From CAYPIE01 sp964410665 (lineage in GTDB: Bacteria; Planctomycetota; Planctomycetia; Gemmatales; Gemmataceae), in the NCBI GenBank assembly GCA_964410665.1, contig CAYPIE010000035.1:1-56522 (forward strand): a DNA stretch of 56,522 nucleotides. The letters run 5' to 3'. Under the pieces are notes generated by a model that saw nothing but the letters and a program-made list of their open reading frames with translations, had not been told where the DNA came from and searched no databases. Both the position numbers and the translations under genes were made by a program. Of this stretch, positions 36,165 through 44,681 are shown piece after piece (the first letter of the stretch is position 1; each line of letters starts with the position of its first letter).

Positions 36165-38201
36165 CTACCGGTGGGTTGGCTGCTGGGTCACATATGCGGC
36201 GAGACTGACTCGGATGCGCTCGGAAAGACCCACCTGTTTTCCGCGATTGGCGAGGGCAATTGCTTGTTTGGCTGACCGAATGGCGTCCGACCAACGACCA
36301 CATCGAGCATAGCATTCTGCTAGGGCATAGACCGATCGAGGGTGTTGATCGCTACCACGAAATTGACATATGGCCTCAGCAAACAGGAGAATTTCGTCCA
36401 ATCCATGGTAACAATGTTGAGGCGGCTGACCGAGCCGCCCAACTACGATTGCTAAGAGCTGCTGAGGCCAGTCAGGGAGTAATCGCTCACTCTCTTTCCA
36501 GCATCGGTTGGCTGCCTCGAGATCGTTGCAGTGGATGTACGCCATGGCTAGATAAATTTGGCTTAGCACCCTAGGAAGCGGCGGAGCGGCGTCGATCTCG
36601 CCTAGAGAGCGGCGAAGCCACAAGATGGCCATGCTCGGGTTGCCAAGAAGCAAATAGCTTTTCCCCAAGTTCTGATACTTCCAAATACGGCGGTCATGAT
36701 TTGCTGGGGATTGACATTCAGTAGTCGCAACTGCGATGGCAAACTGCTGGCGAGCGGCCTCGAGGTCGCCTTCGGCGAGGACTACCAATCCATAGTTATT
36801 CCGCGCATCGCTATATTGCGGCAACAGTCTAAGCGCTTTCAACAAAGAAGATTTCGCGTCTACAAGCTCGCCACGTCGAAGATAGATCGTGCCAAGGTTG
36901 TAATGGGCTCGTGGGGTGTCGGGTCTCTTCTGGGTAACATCCAGCCAGATCGTTTCCTCCGTTCGGTAGTCGCAGTTCCGTATCGCGGCTCGACTAACCA
37001 GTAGCATTATGATGAAGAACAGAAGAACAACGGAGAGGACTCTGCATGTAGATCCCTGAAGCTTGAGCTGGGATCGCAACCATCGCAGCAGCAAGGTCAC
37101 AGCCAAAACGACGACAACGAGGACACTCGCCAAGGATAGGTACATCCGATGTTCAAAGGCCACATCTGCAATGGGTACAAAACTCGATGTCGGAGCCAGG
37201 ATGACAAAAAACCAAAGCCCGATGAAACCCCACACCGAGCCTCGTAGCATGCTAAATGCAACGAGGCTACAACAGCCTGAGACAATGAGCAGCGGTGGTA
37301 CGGTTGCCAGAGACAATCCGGTTACCAGCGGCCACGACCAATAGTCTAGGCAGAGCGGATCAGGCCAAATACTTAGCCGAAGATAGTGCAGTATCACACC
37401 CGGCTGTGTGAGTAAATACGTCAACGGACTGATCCCATCGACCCGAAAGCCCACACTGGTGTCCGAGGCTTCACGAAGGTAAAGAAACCGCCATACCACG
37501 GCGGTTACTGCAATTGCCCACATCCCAAGATAAAGCCACCGCCGACTTATCCAAACGGATCGCCAGGTGTTGGAAAGAAATACCCGGTCATAGCACATCA
37601 CCACCAACGGCGCAGTGACGATGACATGTTTGCATCCCTGACCAAAGAACTGGCAACACAGTGCGATAAAGTACCATGAATGCGTACTCGGAGAACTCGC
37701 TCCTCGGATGACCGCGTACAGAGTGCAGAGGTAACACAACCCCATTAAGGTTTCAAAGCGTTGATAGACGTAAGTGACCGCCTGGGTTTGGAGCGGATGG
37801 ACTACCCAAAGCGTCGCGATGATCCCTGCCAGTTCGGCGGCATGACGCTGATAGAATGGACGGCTCTTGGGCAACGTTAGGGTCTGGTATAGGAGAGCCA
37901 TTACGACCAGACCCGCAAATAAATGGATAGTCAGATTTGTGAGATGGTATCCCAACGGTTCGTTGCCATGTAGTTGGTAGTTTAGGGCAAAGGAAAAATA
38001 CCCCAGTGGGCGGACGAGCTCGAAAAACTTGCCAAACGGAAACATGCTCTGAATTTGTGGGTTCCCAATGACATGGGGGCGGTCATCGAAGATAAAATCC
38101 GCTTGAAGACTGGGGAGATAGGCCAGACAACCAGCGACAACAAGAATGATCCGCCAGCGACGTAGGGCTGACTGGTTGATCAACTGCCGATCAGGCGTCA
38201 C
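36165..38201 (-). CDS. TMTC-like multi-span membrane protein with C-terminal TPRs
   Basis: About 678 residues. The GTG at 38201 overlaps the neighbouring glycosyltransferase by 11 bases and begins VTPDRQLINQ; the ATG at 38246 would overlap it by 56 bases. The first about 420 residues form about ten membrane helices, with DFIFDDRPHVIGNP near the N-terminus: the DD pair in the first loop is the hallmark of GT-C mannosyltransferase-like proteins such as eukaryotic TMTC proteins. After CRVLSVVLLFFIIMLL, TPRs follow (PRAHYNLGTIYLRRGELVDAKSSLLKALRLLPQY and others). It may glycosylate exported proteins; the glycosyl donor is unknown. Next to other glycosyltransferase genes. Confidence 0.78.
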   Translation of the reverse strand: MTPDRQLINQSALRRWRIILVVAGCLAYLPSLQADFIFDDRPHVIGNPQIQSMFPFGKFFELVRPLGYFSFALNYQLHGNEPLGYHLTNLTIHLFAGLVVMALLYQTLTLPKSRPFYQRHAAELAGIIATLWVVHPLQTQAVTYVYQRFETLMGLCYLCTLYAVIRGASSPSTHSWYFIALCCQFFGQGCKHVIVTAPLVVMCYDRVFLSNTWRSVWISRRWLYLGMWAIAVTAVVWRFLYLREASDTSVGFRVDGISPLTYLLTQPGVILHYLRLSIWPDPLCLDYWSWPLVTGLSLATVPPLLIVSGCCSLVAFSMLRGSVWGFIGLWFFVILAPTSSFVPIADVAFEHRMYLSLASVLVVVVLAVTLLLRWLRSQLKLQGSTCRVLSVVLLFFIIMLLVSRAAIRNCDYRTEETIWLDVTQKRPDTPRAHYNLGTIYLRRGELVDAKSSLLKALRLLPQYSDARNNYGLVVLAEGDLEAARQQFAIAVATTECQSPANHDRRIWKYQNLGKSYLLLGNPSMAILWLRRSLGEIDAAPPLPRVLSQIYLAMAYIHCNDLEAANRCWKESERLLPDWPQQLLAIVVGRLGQPPQHCYHGLDEILLFAEAICQFRGSDQHPRSVYALAECYARCGRWSDAIRSAKQAIALANRGKQVGLSERIRVSLAAYVTQQPTHR

Positions 38202-39333
38202 GACAGCACTCCTGCAGGACTTTCCAGTAAGCAGCGCTACAGTCATCCCAATTCCCGATGCTCGATTGAGCCTTCTGGATCACTTCACGCTTCTGCTCCA
38301 AGAGACCGGGCTCTGATCGGAGCAGGTTGAGGAGTCGACTCCACCGGCGTGGGTCACCTTCGGCGAAAACGAGCGGTGCATATCCGGGGGCACCGGCAAG
38401 CGTGTCTGGAGTCAATAGAGCGGGTAGTCCGCAGGCGATGGCCTCCTGGACGACCAGTGGGAAGCCCTCACCCACAGAGGGTAGGACCAATAGATCCGCC
38501 GCATGGTAGAGGGTCGATAGCTGCTCAGGAGCAAGCAGGCCCAGACAACGGACATTCGGTAAATGCCAATTCCCTGGGTGGATGGGTCCCGTACCAGCAA
38601 ACAGCCAGGTCCACTTGGGCGATTGTTGACAAAGTTGCCGCAAGAAAGGCAAACCCTTCTTGGTGACAAAGCGGCCGACAAACAACGCGACAGGGCCGCT
38701 TGGAACGCCCAGTTCCCTCTTTGCCTGTGTCCGCTTCAGGACACTGGCCGAGTGGAACAATTGCTTGTCCACCCCATTGGCAATGACGTGGAATCGCTGA
38801 AGCTCCGGAATACGCTGGCAGAAATGGGCTTGTACCTTTGGGGATACAAAGATGATTCGATCGGCCTGGCGGAGAACGTAGCGACTGATGCTTGCGTGGG
38901 CCAGTGACTGAAGGGTGCGGAGGATTTGCTGGGGGTAAGGGACCGCTCCAACATGCTGGACCACCACCAGCGGTTTTTGTAGCTGACGTGCCATGGTTGC
39001 TGCCAGGACACTTCCAAGGTAATGGGCATCGTGAACGAGGATGAGCTCGCTGTCGTCAACGGCACGCCATAGCTGCAAGCAACCGCGAGGTCCCCACACC
39101 GGATACGGGATCCCGCACGCGCGTTCGCTCCCATTCCATGCCGAGATCTCAATGCGATTCGGGTCGCCCGATGTCTGCTTCGCTCCGCTGACACTTGCTG
39201 CCCAGCGGACTTTCGCGCCTTTCTTGCGAAAGCCCTGGGCGAGTTTTGCAGCCACTCGTTCGATGCCACCGGGATGATCAGCGAAGTAATGGGTCACCTG
39301 CAGAATCCGCATTCCCTCAGCCTCCGGATCCAT
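38191..39333 (-). CDS. Glycosyltransferase family 4 (GT-B)
   Basis: A 380-residue GT-B enzyme. The N-terminus reads MRILQVTHYFADHPGGIERVAAKLAQG from the second Met (Met8), with the GG acceptor loop. The donor domain has VALFVGRFVTKKGLPFL, WLFAGTGPI and LVLPSVGEGFPLVVQEAIACGLPAL with the EX7E-like Glu pair. It is coupled to its neighbours: it overlaps the methyltransferase end by 17 bases and the membrane-TPR gene start by 11 or 56. Together they look like a surface-glycan or protein-glycosylation operon. Sugar and acceptor are not deducible. Confidence 0.9.
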   Translation of the reverse strand: MDPEAEGMRILQVTHYFADHPGGIERVAAKLAQGFRKKGAKVRWAASVSGAKQTSGDPNRIEISAWNGSERACGIPYPVWGPRGCLQLWRAVDDSELILVHDAHYLGSVLAATMARQLQKPLVVVQHVGAVPYPQQILRTLQSLAHASISRYVLRQADRIIFVSPKVQAHFCQRIPELQRFHVIANGVDKQLFHSASVLKRTQAKRELGVPSGPVALFVGRFVTKKGLPFLRQLCQQSPKWTWLFAGTGPIHPGNWHLPNVRCLGLLAPEQLSTLYHAADLLVLPSVGEGFPLVVQEAIACGLPALLTPDTLAGAPGYAPLVFAEGDPRRWSRLLNLLRSEPGLLEQKREVIQKAQSSIGNWDDCSAAYWKVLQECCRDA

Positions 39334-40078
39334 CCTTGCGGGCCATCACGAGGTAAACACAGCCATTGACTTCACGCACACGCCTCGGAGTGATCCAATC
39401 TTCAACGAGCATCCGTAGGTTGTACATCAGTAGCACGGGCACCAACACCATCGGCCCGAGTATCGGCACTTTTCGCATCAGATATCGAACGGCGAACAGG
39501 CGGAACATGCTGGTCCAAGCCAACGGACCGACAATTGATCGGCAGGCCAAAACGTGAAAGCCGCGAGCCCGCAATTCTCCGAGCAAACCTTCCCGGGTCC
39601 AACGGCGATAATCGGTCGGATGCGGGTGATAGAGCCAGGTGCCATGGGTCGACAAAAGAAAAGCACCATCAGGTTGTAATACGCGATATACCTCGCCGAA
39701 ATACCAGTCCAGATCCCAGACATGTTCAAGTACCTGAAACGATCCGACTAATGCTATGCTATTGTCTAGAAGCTCGAGCGCCTGTTGTGGTATCGCCAGC
39801 ACATCGACGCGACCGGTCAAATCACAGGCGATGTACTCCCAGCCCCGGACCCGCACGAGTGTTTCGTAGGGGCGATGGCCGCAACCAAAATCTAACATTT
39901 TTTTGGGCTCTAAATTACTTACTGACATCGACTTACATCGATCCAGCAATTCTTCAAGCGCCAGTCGCATCCGTCTCAACACATACCAGTCGTGGTCTCG
40001 CCAAATCCGTGGCTTCAAGCGACGGCTACCATCATCGGAATCATCAGGGCAAGGAAAGCAGGGCGACAATGGAGACAT
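39317..40078 (-). CDS. SAM-dependent methyltransferase (class I)
   Basis: A 253-residue Methyltransf_11-type enzyme. The SAM loop MLDFGCGHRPYE (motif I), the acidic post-I IACDLTGRVDVL, VGSFQVLEHVWDLDWYFGEVYRVLQPDGAFLLSTHGTW (motifs II-III) and the C-terminal hydrophobic PILGPMVLVPVLLMYNLRML are visible. The last feature suggests membrane contact. It is the first gene of a three-gene overlapping operon with the GT4 and TMTC-like genes, so it probably methylates a sugar or lipid-linked intermediate. Confidence 0.87.
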   Translation of the reverse strand: MSPLSPCFPCPDDSDDGSRRLKPRIWRDHDWYVLRRMRLALEELLDRCKSMSVSNLEPKKMLDFGCGHRPYETLVRVRGWEYIACDLTGRVDVLAIPQQALELLDNSIALVGSFQVLEHVWDLDWYFGEVYRVLQPDGAFLLSTHGTWLYHPHPTDYRRWTREGLLGELRARGFHVLACRSIVGPLAWTSMFRLFAVRYLMRKVPILGPMVLVPVLLMYNLRMLVEDWITPRRVREVNGCVYLVMARKDGSGG

Positions 40079-40189
40079 ATTTCTTGAAAATTCAATGAAT
40101 TAGAGGTAAGCGGATTGCTATTGTGTTTCTAATGACTATCGTTGTCGAAAGACAAGGCCCTTTTTTCCTTTTTTTTGCGGGTGAGAACG

Positions 40190-41449
40190 ATGCCCATTCG
40201 CCCTGAAACGACCCACAACCGGTGCGAAAGTCCCCGAAACGGTCTGGAATGGTCCGGAATGGTCCGGAATGGTCCCCCAAAAAAACCCTTGGAATCCTCG
40301 GAACTTGCCATCGTGATGCCATGTTTGAACGAGGCCGAGACTCTCGGCCGCTGTATCGAGAAAGCCCAGGCCGCACTCGCACAACTCGACATCGAGGGCG
40401 AGGTCATCGTGGCGGATAATGGGAGTCACGATGACTCGGTGGCCATCGCTCGATCGTATGGGGTGCGCGTCGTATCCATCGAACAGAAAGGGTACGGAGC
40501 AGCTCTCCAAGGGGGTATCGAGGCCGCCAAAGCACCGTTCATCATCATCGGCGATGCCGATGATAGCTATGACTTTGGACAAATCGAACCGTTGGTGGCC
40601 GCGCTACACGCCGGCCATGATCTGGTCATGGGCAATCGGTTCCATGGAGGCATCTGTCCCGGAGCGATGCCTTGGTTGCATCGTTATCTCGGCAATCCCG
40701 TTCTCAGCCAACTCGGACGCTGGTTGTTCGGTTGTGCCGTCGGGGACTTCCATTGTGGCCTACGCGGCTTTCGCAAGCAGGCCTATCAGCAACTTGGCCT
40801 CCAAGCCTTAGGAATGGAGTTTGCCAGCGAAATGGTCGTCAAGGCCACCCTCCTGAAACAGCGGATCACCGAAGTACCGGTGACCCTCTATCCCGATGGT
40901 CGTTCCCGGCCGTCGCATCTATGTACCTGGCGCGATGGTTGGCGGCATTTGCGCTTACTGCTACTGTATTGCCCAAACTGGCTGTTTTTGGTGCCCGGAC
41001 TTCTCCTGGTGTTCCTCGGTACGCTCGGCTGTGCGCTGGCTGCCTCGTGGGAAATACCCTTTCCAATCCTGCACCGGTTGCCCATCCTTGCTGCGGCAAC
41101 ACTGGCTTTGTTCATGGGCTATCAAGGCATACTCTTTGGGGAGTTGGCACATGCCACCTTGGTGGAGCGGGCCCATGCAAACCGGGGATTGGCCGAGGGC
41201 GTTCGAGTCGCTACGCCTCGGTGTCTCGGGAACGGGCTTTCTCCGGGGGGCGGTCTTTACTTCGTGGGATGGTTTCTATTGGGTACCGTTTGCTTTGGGC
41301 TACATTTTTCTTCCGCCTGGTTCGCGTCTGCCCATGGCTGGCTCTTGACCGGTCTGATTTTGGCTGGATTGGGGCTACAAACTTGCCTGTTTAATTTATT
41401 GAGAACGGTCCTTGCGCTCGCGCACACCTGGAATGCACGCTCGATGTAA
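40190..41449 (+). CDS. Glycosyltransferase family 2 with membrane C-terminus
   Basis: About 419 residues from the ATG at 40190 (GGTGAG upstream); the frame is open to 40142 and a later ATG at 40259 is also possible. The GT-A domain starts at SSELAIVMPCLNEAETLG, with the nucleotide-binding VADNGSHDDS, the metal-binding DxD region GDADDSYDF and DFHCGLRGFRKQAYQ; the C-terminal half has four hydrophobic helices. This is the architecture of polyprenyl-phosphate (dolichyl-P-mannose-like) synthases and related GT2 enzymes. The 5' end of the frame contains a 10-bp tandem repeat (40241-40275), so the N-terminal about 40 residues may not be translated. Divergent from the methyltransferase operon. Confidence 0.86.
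   Translation: MPIRPETTHNRCESPRNGLEWSGMVRNGPPKKPLESSELAIVMPCLNEAETLGRCIEKAQAALAQLDIEGEVIVADNGSHDDSVAIARSYGVRVVSIEQKGYGAALQGGIEAAKAPFIIIGDADDSYDFGQIEPLVAALHAGHDLVMGNRFHGGICPGAMPWLHRYLGNPVLSQLGRWLFGCAVGDFHCGLRGFRKQAYQQLGLQALGMEFASEMVVKATLLKQRITEVPVTLYPDGRSRPSHLCTWRDGWRHLRLLLLYCPNWLFLVPGLLLVFLGTLGCALAASWEIPFPILHRLPILAAATLALFMGYQGILFGELAHATLVERAHANRGLAEGVRVATPRCLGNGLSPGGGLYFVGWFLLGTVCFGLHFSSAWFASAHGWLLTGLILAGLGLQTCLFNLLRTVLALAHTWNARSM
40241..40275. repeat. 3.5-copy 10-bp tandem repeat (GGTCCGGAAT)
   Basis: The unit GGTCCGGAAT occurs at 40241-40250 (one mismatch), 40251-40260 and 40261-40270, with a partial fourth copy, GGTCC, at 40271-40275. It lies at the start of the GT2 gene and would be read as EWSGMVRNG there. 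The central TCCGGA is palindromic. Confidence 0.9.
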
Positions 41450-41542
41450 GTCCTCACGGGCTTGGCCTAGACACACGGTTCTCGAGTGCTAGAATCCGCC
41501 CCGTTCGTGAACCCGGTAGGCCAGGCAAGCGAGGGCTTTTCG

Positions 41543-42373
41543 ATGCGACGGATCGCAATGATCAATCAAAAAGGGGGCGTGGGCAAAACGACCACGGCCG
41601 TCAACCTCGGTGCTGCCTTGGCCGATCAGGGCCAACGGGTATGTATTGTCGATCTCGATCCACAAGCCCACGCCACCACCCATCTGGGCATTGAACCAGA
41701 TGGCGAATTACCTTCGATCTACGATGTCTTGGTCAACGGCAGGTCGCTCGCCGATGTTCGACGCTACGTGCACGATCGACTGGCCGTGGTCGGCTCCGAC
41801 ATCAACCTGGCGGCGGCCGAGGTGGAGCTCGCGGGGATCGTTGGCCGCGAAGTCATTCTCCGCGAGAAGCTGTCCCAAGATGAGGAATCATTCGATTTCC
41901 TGATCCTCGATTGCGGGCCATCGTTAGGGGTGCTCACCCTGAATGCTCTTGCTGCGGCCAACGAGGTCTTCATCCCATTACAGCCACACTTCCTCGCCCT
42001 GCATGGCCTGAGCAAACTGCTTGAGACCACTGCGCTGGTCGGACGACGGATCAATCCTGAGTTGCGAGTAACTGGGATAATTGTGTGTATGTTCGAATCT
42101 ACCACCAAGCTGGCCCAAGAAGTGGTGCGTGACTTAAAGGGCTTTCTCGACCGTACACGTGCCGCGCAGGTGCCCTGGGCTCAGGCCCGCGTGTTTGACA
42201 CCATGATCCGCCGCAATATCAAGCTGGCCGAGTCACCAAGCCATGGGCAGCCGGTATTCCGTTATGCCCCTAGCTCCAATGGCTCCATCGACTATCTTGC
42301 CCTGGCCCAGGAAGTGCTTGGACCCACCGTTGACTCCGTAGAAACTCCCATCGGCGTTGCCGCCGTTGGCTAA
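41543..42373 (+). CDS. ParA-family chromosome-partitioning ATPase
   Basis: A 276-residue MinD/ParA superfamily ATPase. The start at 41543 (MRRIAMINQKGG) has GAGGG 8 bases upstream and gives the canonical N-terminus; codons upstream to 41486 are unlikely. INQKGGVGKTTTAVNLG is the deviant Walker A, with VCIVDLDPQAHATTHLG and the Walker B region FDFLILDCGPSLGVLTLNALA. ParA acts with a ParB in segregation of DNA or large cargo; no parB gene is in the window. Soj-like ParA and ScpB in the same plus-strand run suggests chromosome maintenance. Confidence 0.92.
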   Translation: MRRIAMINQKGGVGKTTTAVNLGAALADQGQRVCIVDLDPQAHATTHLGIEPDGELPSIYDVLVNGRSLADVRRYVHDRLAVVGSDINLAAAEVELAGIVGREVILREKLSQDEESFDFLILDCGPSLGVLTLNALAAANEVFIPLQPHFLALHGLSKLLETTALVGRRINPELRVTGIIVCMFESTTKLAQEVVRDLKGFLDRTRAAQVPWAQARVFDTMIRRNIKLAESPSHGQPVFRYAPSSNGSIDYLALAQEVLGPTVDSVETPIGVAAVG

Positions 42374-42419
42374 AATACTGGCGGGACCACTGTACCAATC
42401 CTCGTGTCCGGGGCCGCCG

Positions 42420-42866
42420 ATGCTGCGTGTTTCGATCGCTAGTCCACAGGAACGGATTTCGCTCGACCGAGAGCGACTGCGTGGCGTTGTTCGGACGGTC
42501 CTGGAAGGGGAGGAGATCGACAACGCCGAAATCAGCTTGGCGTTTGTGGACAATCCGACCATCCACCAGCTCAACAAACGCTACCTTGATCACGATGAAC
42601 CGACCGATGTTCTGTCCTTCCCCCTGTCCGGGTTAGCCGCCAAGGTCCTTCAAGGAGAGCTGGTGATCGGTGTCGAGGTGGCCCAAGAGGTCGCAAGCGA
42701 CACCGGTCATGCCGTCGAGGATGAGCTCATTCTCTATATCATCCATGGTGTCTTGCACCTCTGTGGCTACAACGACCAGAACGATCAACAACGGCGAGCG
42801 ATGCGCGACCGCGAACGGTATTATCTGGCAACGCTGGGCGTGCCCGACATCGCCGAACGAGACTAA
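42420..42866 (+). CDS. ybeY: Endoribonuclease YbeY (rRNA maturation)
   Basis: A 148-residue metalloprotein. The start at 42420 (MLRVSIAS) is preferred over 42357. TDVLSFPLSG (about 62-71) and IIHGVLHLCGYNDQ (about 107-120) identify YbeY. The canonical zinc site is three histidines in HGxLHLxGYDH; here His109 and His113 are present but the third position is Asp119, in GYNDQ. Asp can bind zinc, so activity is still likely. YbeY helps mature the 3' end of 16S rRNA and in ribosome quality control. It lies 46 bases after the ParA gene. Confidence 0.9.
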   Translation: MLRVSIASPQERISLDRERLRGVVRTVLEGEEIDNAEISLAFVDNPTIHQLNKRYLDHDEPTDVLSFPLSGLAAKVLQGELVIGVEVAQEVASDTGHAVEDELILYIIHGVLHLCGYNDQNDQQRRAMRDRERYYLATLGVPDIAERD

Positions 42867-42886
42867 GTCGCGATGGAGTCGGCACC

Positions 42887-43216
42887 ATGGTACAGCAGAT
42901 TCATCCCCAGGAACTTGCCGAGCGACTAAAACGGGGCGAGCCAACCTTCTTGCTGGATGTTCGCCAGCCCGATGAGCACCGTATTGCCGTCTTACCGGCG
43001 AGTATGTTGATCCCGCTGGGCGAGCTCCCCTTGCGACTCGATGAACTGGAGCCCCCGTCGGGAAGCTTGATTGTGGTTTATTGCCATCATGGCATTCGAT
43101 CTCTTTCTGGCACAGCAATCTTGGAGCAAGCGGGATTCGGACCCGCGGCATCCTTGGCCGGAGGGATTGATGCCTGGTCACGCCTTATCGACCCGAGTGT
43201 GCCACGCTATCACTGA
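42887..43216 (+). CDS. Single-domain rhodanese-like protein
   Basis: A 109-residue rhodanese domain. VRQPDEHRI is the CH2A-type start region and VVYCHHGIRS holds the active-site Cys66 with its cradle loop of six residues ending in Arg71, so it should carry a persulfide. The loop length (six) fits sulfurtransferases rather than Cdc25-type phosphatases. It is 20 bases downstream of ybeY and 27 upstream of the MgtE-like gene; a sulfur-transfer partner is not apparent. Confidence 0.9.
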   Translation: MVQQIHPQELAERLKRGEPTFLLDVRQPDEHRIAVLPASMLIPLGELPLRLDELEPPSGSLIVVYCHHGIRSLSGTAILEQAGFGPAASLAGGIDAWSRLIDPSVPRYH

Positions 43217-43243
43217 TCGCATACCCGGTGCGAGGAAGGCCTG

Positions 43244-44233
43244 ATGCGACTGACCGAAGATTCGCTGCGTGAACCCGTGACGCAGCATATGCGGCGGGAG
43301 TATCCCGTCATCCATCCCGAGCATACGATCGAAGAAGCCCTTGCGTATCTCCGCAAGCATCCCCCCGAGGGTCGGATTGTGTATTTTTACGTGGTCGATG
43401 CCGACCACCGTCTGCAAGGAGTCATCCCGACCCGCCGCTTACTCCTTGCTCAACCCGATCAGCGAATTCAGGACATCATGATTACCCGTGTGGTGGCCAT
43501 CCCGGCGGCGGCCACGGTCCTGGAAGCTTGCGAATTTTTCAGTTTGCATCAGTTCCTGGCCTTTCCGATCGTCGATGAATTCCGCCGCGTGCTCGGGGTG
43601 ATCGATGTCGAGCTGTATACCGAGGAGCTCTCGGAAGTGTCGGAGAGTGGTCGGCACGATCGGGACCTGTTCCAGATCTTCGGTTTGACCCTGAGCGAGG
43701 CACAACAAGCCAACCCACTCCGTGCGTTTCGCGGCCGCTTTCCCTGGCTGTTGTGTAACGTCGGGGGTGGTATTCTCGCCGCGTTTCTCTCGGGGGTGTT
43801 CCAGGATGTTCTTGGTTGGAAGCAGGCCGTGTTGGCTCTGTTCATCCCCGTCGTGCTGGCTCTGGCCGAAAGTGTGAGCATCCAGTCGGTCACTCTGGCA
43901 TTAGAAAGTATCCATATGCGTCAACCGACCTGGGGCAGCCTGCTTGGGAAGTTACGCTCCGAACTGCAAACCGGAGTCCTCTTGGGGCTGGGGGTGGGCA
44001 TTTTGGTGGCGAGCGTCGCTTTTCTTTGGCAAGGGTCGATGGTCTTGCTTTGGTGCATTTTGGGTGGGATTCTCGGTGGAGTGACCGTTGCCGCCCTGAT
44101 CGGGGTGGCAATTCCCAACCTCCTGCGCTTGCTGAAATGCGACCCCCAAGTGGCCGCCGGACCGATCGCCCTGGCTCTTGCCGACATGTTGACCCTACTA
44201 ATTTATTTCAATCTTGCGCGGTTGCTCATTTGA
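43244..44233 (+). CDS. mgtE: MgtE-like divalent cation transporter with tandem CBS domains
   Basis: A 329-residue protein. Two CBS domains (about 1-130: YFYVVDADHRLQGVIPTRRLL and FLAFPIVDEFRRVLGVIDVELY) are followed by the five-helix MgtE channel domain, including RGRFPWLLCNVGGGILAAFLSG, PVVLALAESVSIQSVTLALE and GPIALALADMLTLLIYFNLA, the selectivity-helix region of Mg2+ channels. The usual N-terminal helical regulatory domain of MgtE is absent. Predicted magnesium (possibly cobalt) uptake. It lies within the compact plus-strand run. Confidence 0.9.
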   Translation: MRLTEDSLREPVTQHMRREYPVIHPEHTIEEALAYLRKHPPEGRIVYFYVVDADHRLQGVIPTRRLLLAQPDQRIQDIMITRVVAIPAAATVLEACEFFSLHQFLAFPIVDEFRRVLGVIDVELYTEELSEVSESGRHDRDLFQIFGLTLSEAQQANPLRAFRGRFPWLLCNVGGGILAAFLSGVFQDVLGWKQAVLALFIPVVLALAESVSIQSVTLALESIHMRQPTWGSLLGKLRSELQTGVLLGLGVGILVASVAFLWQGSMVLLWCILGGILGGVTVAALIGVAIPNLLRLLKCDPQVAAGPIALALADMLTLLIYFNLARLLI

Positions 44234-44237
44234 TCCC

Positions 44238-44681
44238 ATGAGAATCTCCCTAGGAGGGAATGTGCTCACGGCCCCGAATGTCATTTTAGCCCTGAAGATC
44301 GCAGTCATCTTGGTCACTCTGATCTGGCTCGCGGCGGTGACGGCGATTGCCTTGGGTCACCGCCGCTTACATGGATGGCTCAACACCGCCTTTTTTGTGC
44401 TGACTCTTAGTGCCGTGCTTGGGCTGGAAATCATTATTCGCGTCCTCAATCCTGGACTCACCGACAGCTTTCCGGAAGCGACCCGGCGACAATTACGGAT
44501 CCATCTGTTGTTTTCGGTGCCTGCGGCGGTGCTGATGATCCTCATGTTCGTGAGCGGTTGGTTGCGTTGGAAACGTTTGCACTTACCGCTTGCCGTCTTC
44601 TTTACCATTGCCTGGGTCGGTACCTTCATTACCGGTGTTTTTTATTTGCCGCACACCCCGCTTCGGGAGCTATGGCCATGA
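44238..44681 (+). CDS. Four-span membrane protein, DUF420-like
   Basis: About 147 residues from the ATG at 44238; an in-frame GTG at 44262 has AGGAGG four bases upstream and may be the true start. Four hydrophobic segments are visible: IVALKIAVILVTLIWLAAVTAIA-like region (about 18-38), AFFVLTLSAVLGLEIIIRV, LLFSVPAAVLMILMFVSGWL and VFFTIAWVGTFITGVFYL. The histidines HRRLHGWLN and IHLLF recall the DUF420 membrane family, some of which assist cytochrome oxidase; that match is tentative. It overlaps scpB by four bases. Confidence 0.7.
   Translation: MRISLGGNVLTAPNVILALKIAVILVTLIWLAAVTAIALGHRRLHGWLNTAFFVLTLSAVLGLEIIIRVLNPGLTDSFPEATRRQLRIHLLFSVPAAVLMILMFVSGWLRWKRLHLPLAVFFTIAWVGTFITGVFYLPHTPLRELWP

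Noticed and set aside
40672..41394. A 240-codon plus-strand frame inside the GT2 gene
   Set aside because: Same strand, different frame, over conserved GT2 segments; no domain visible.
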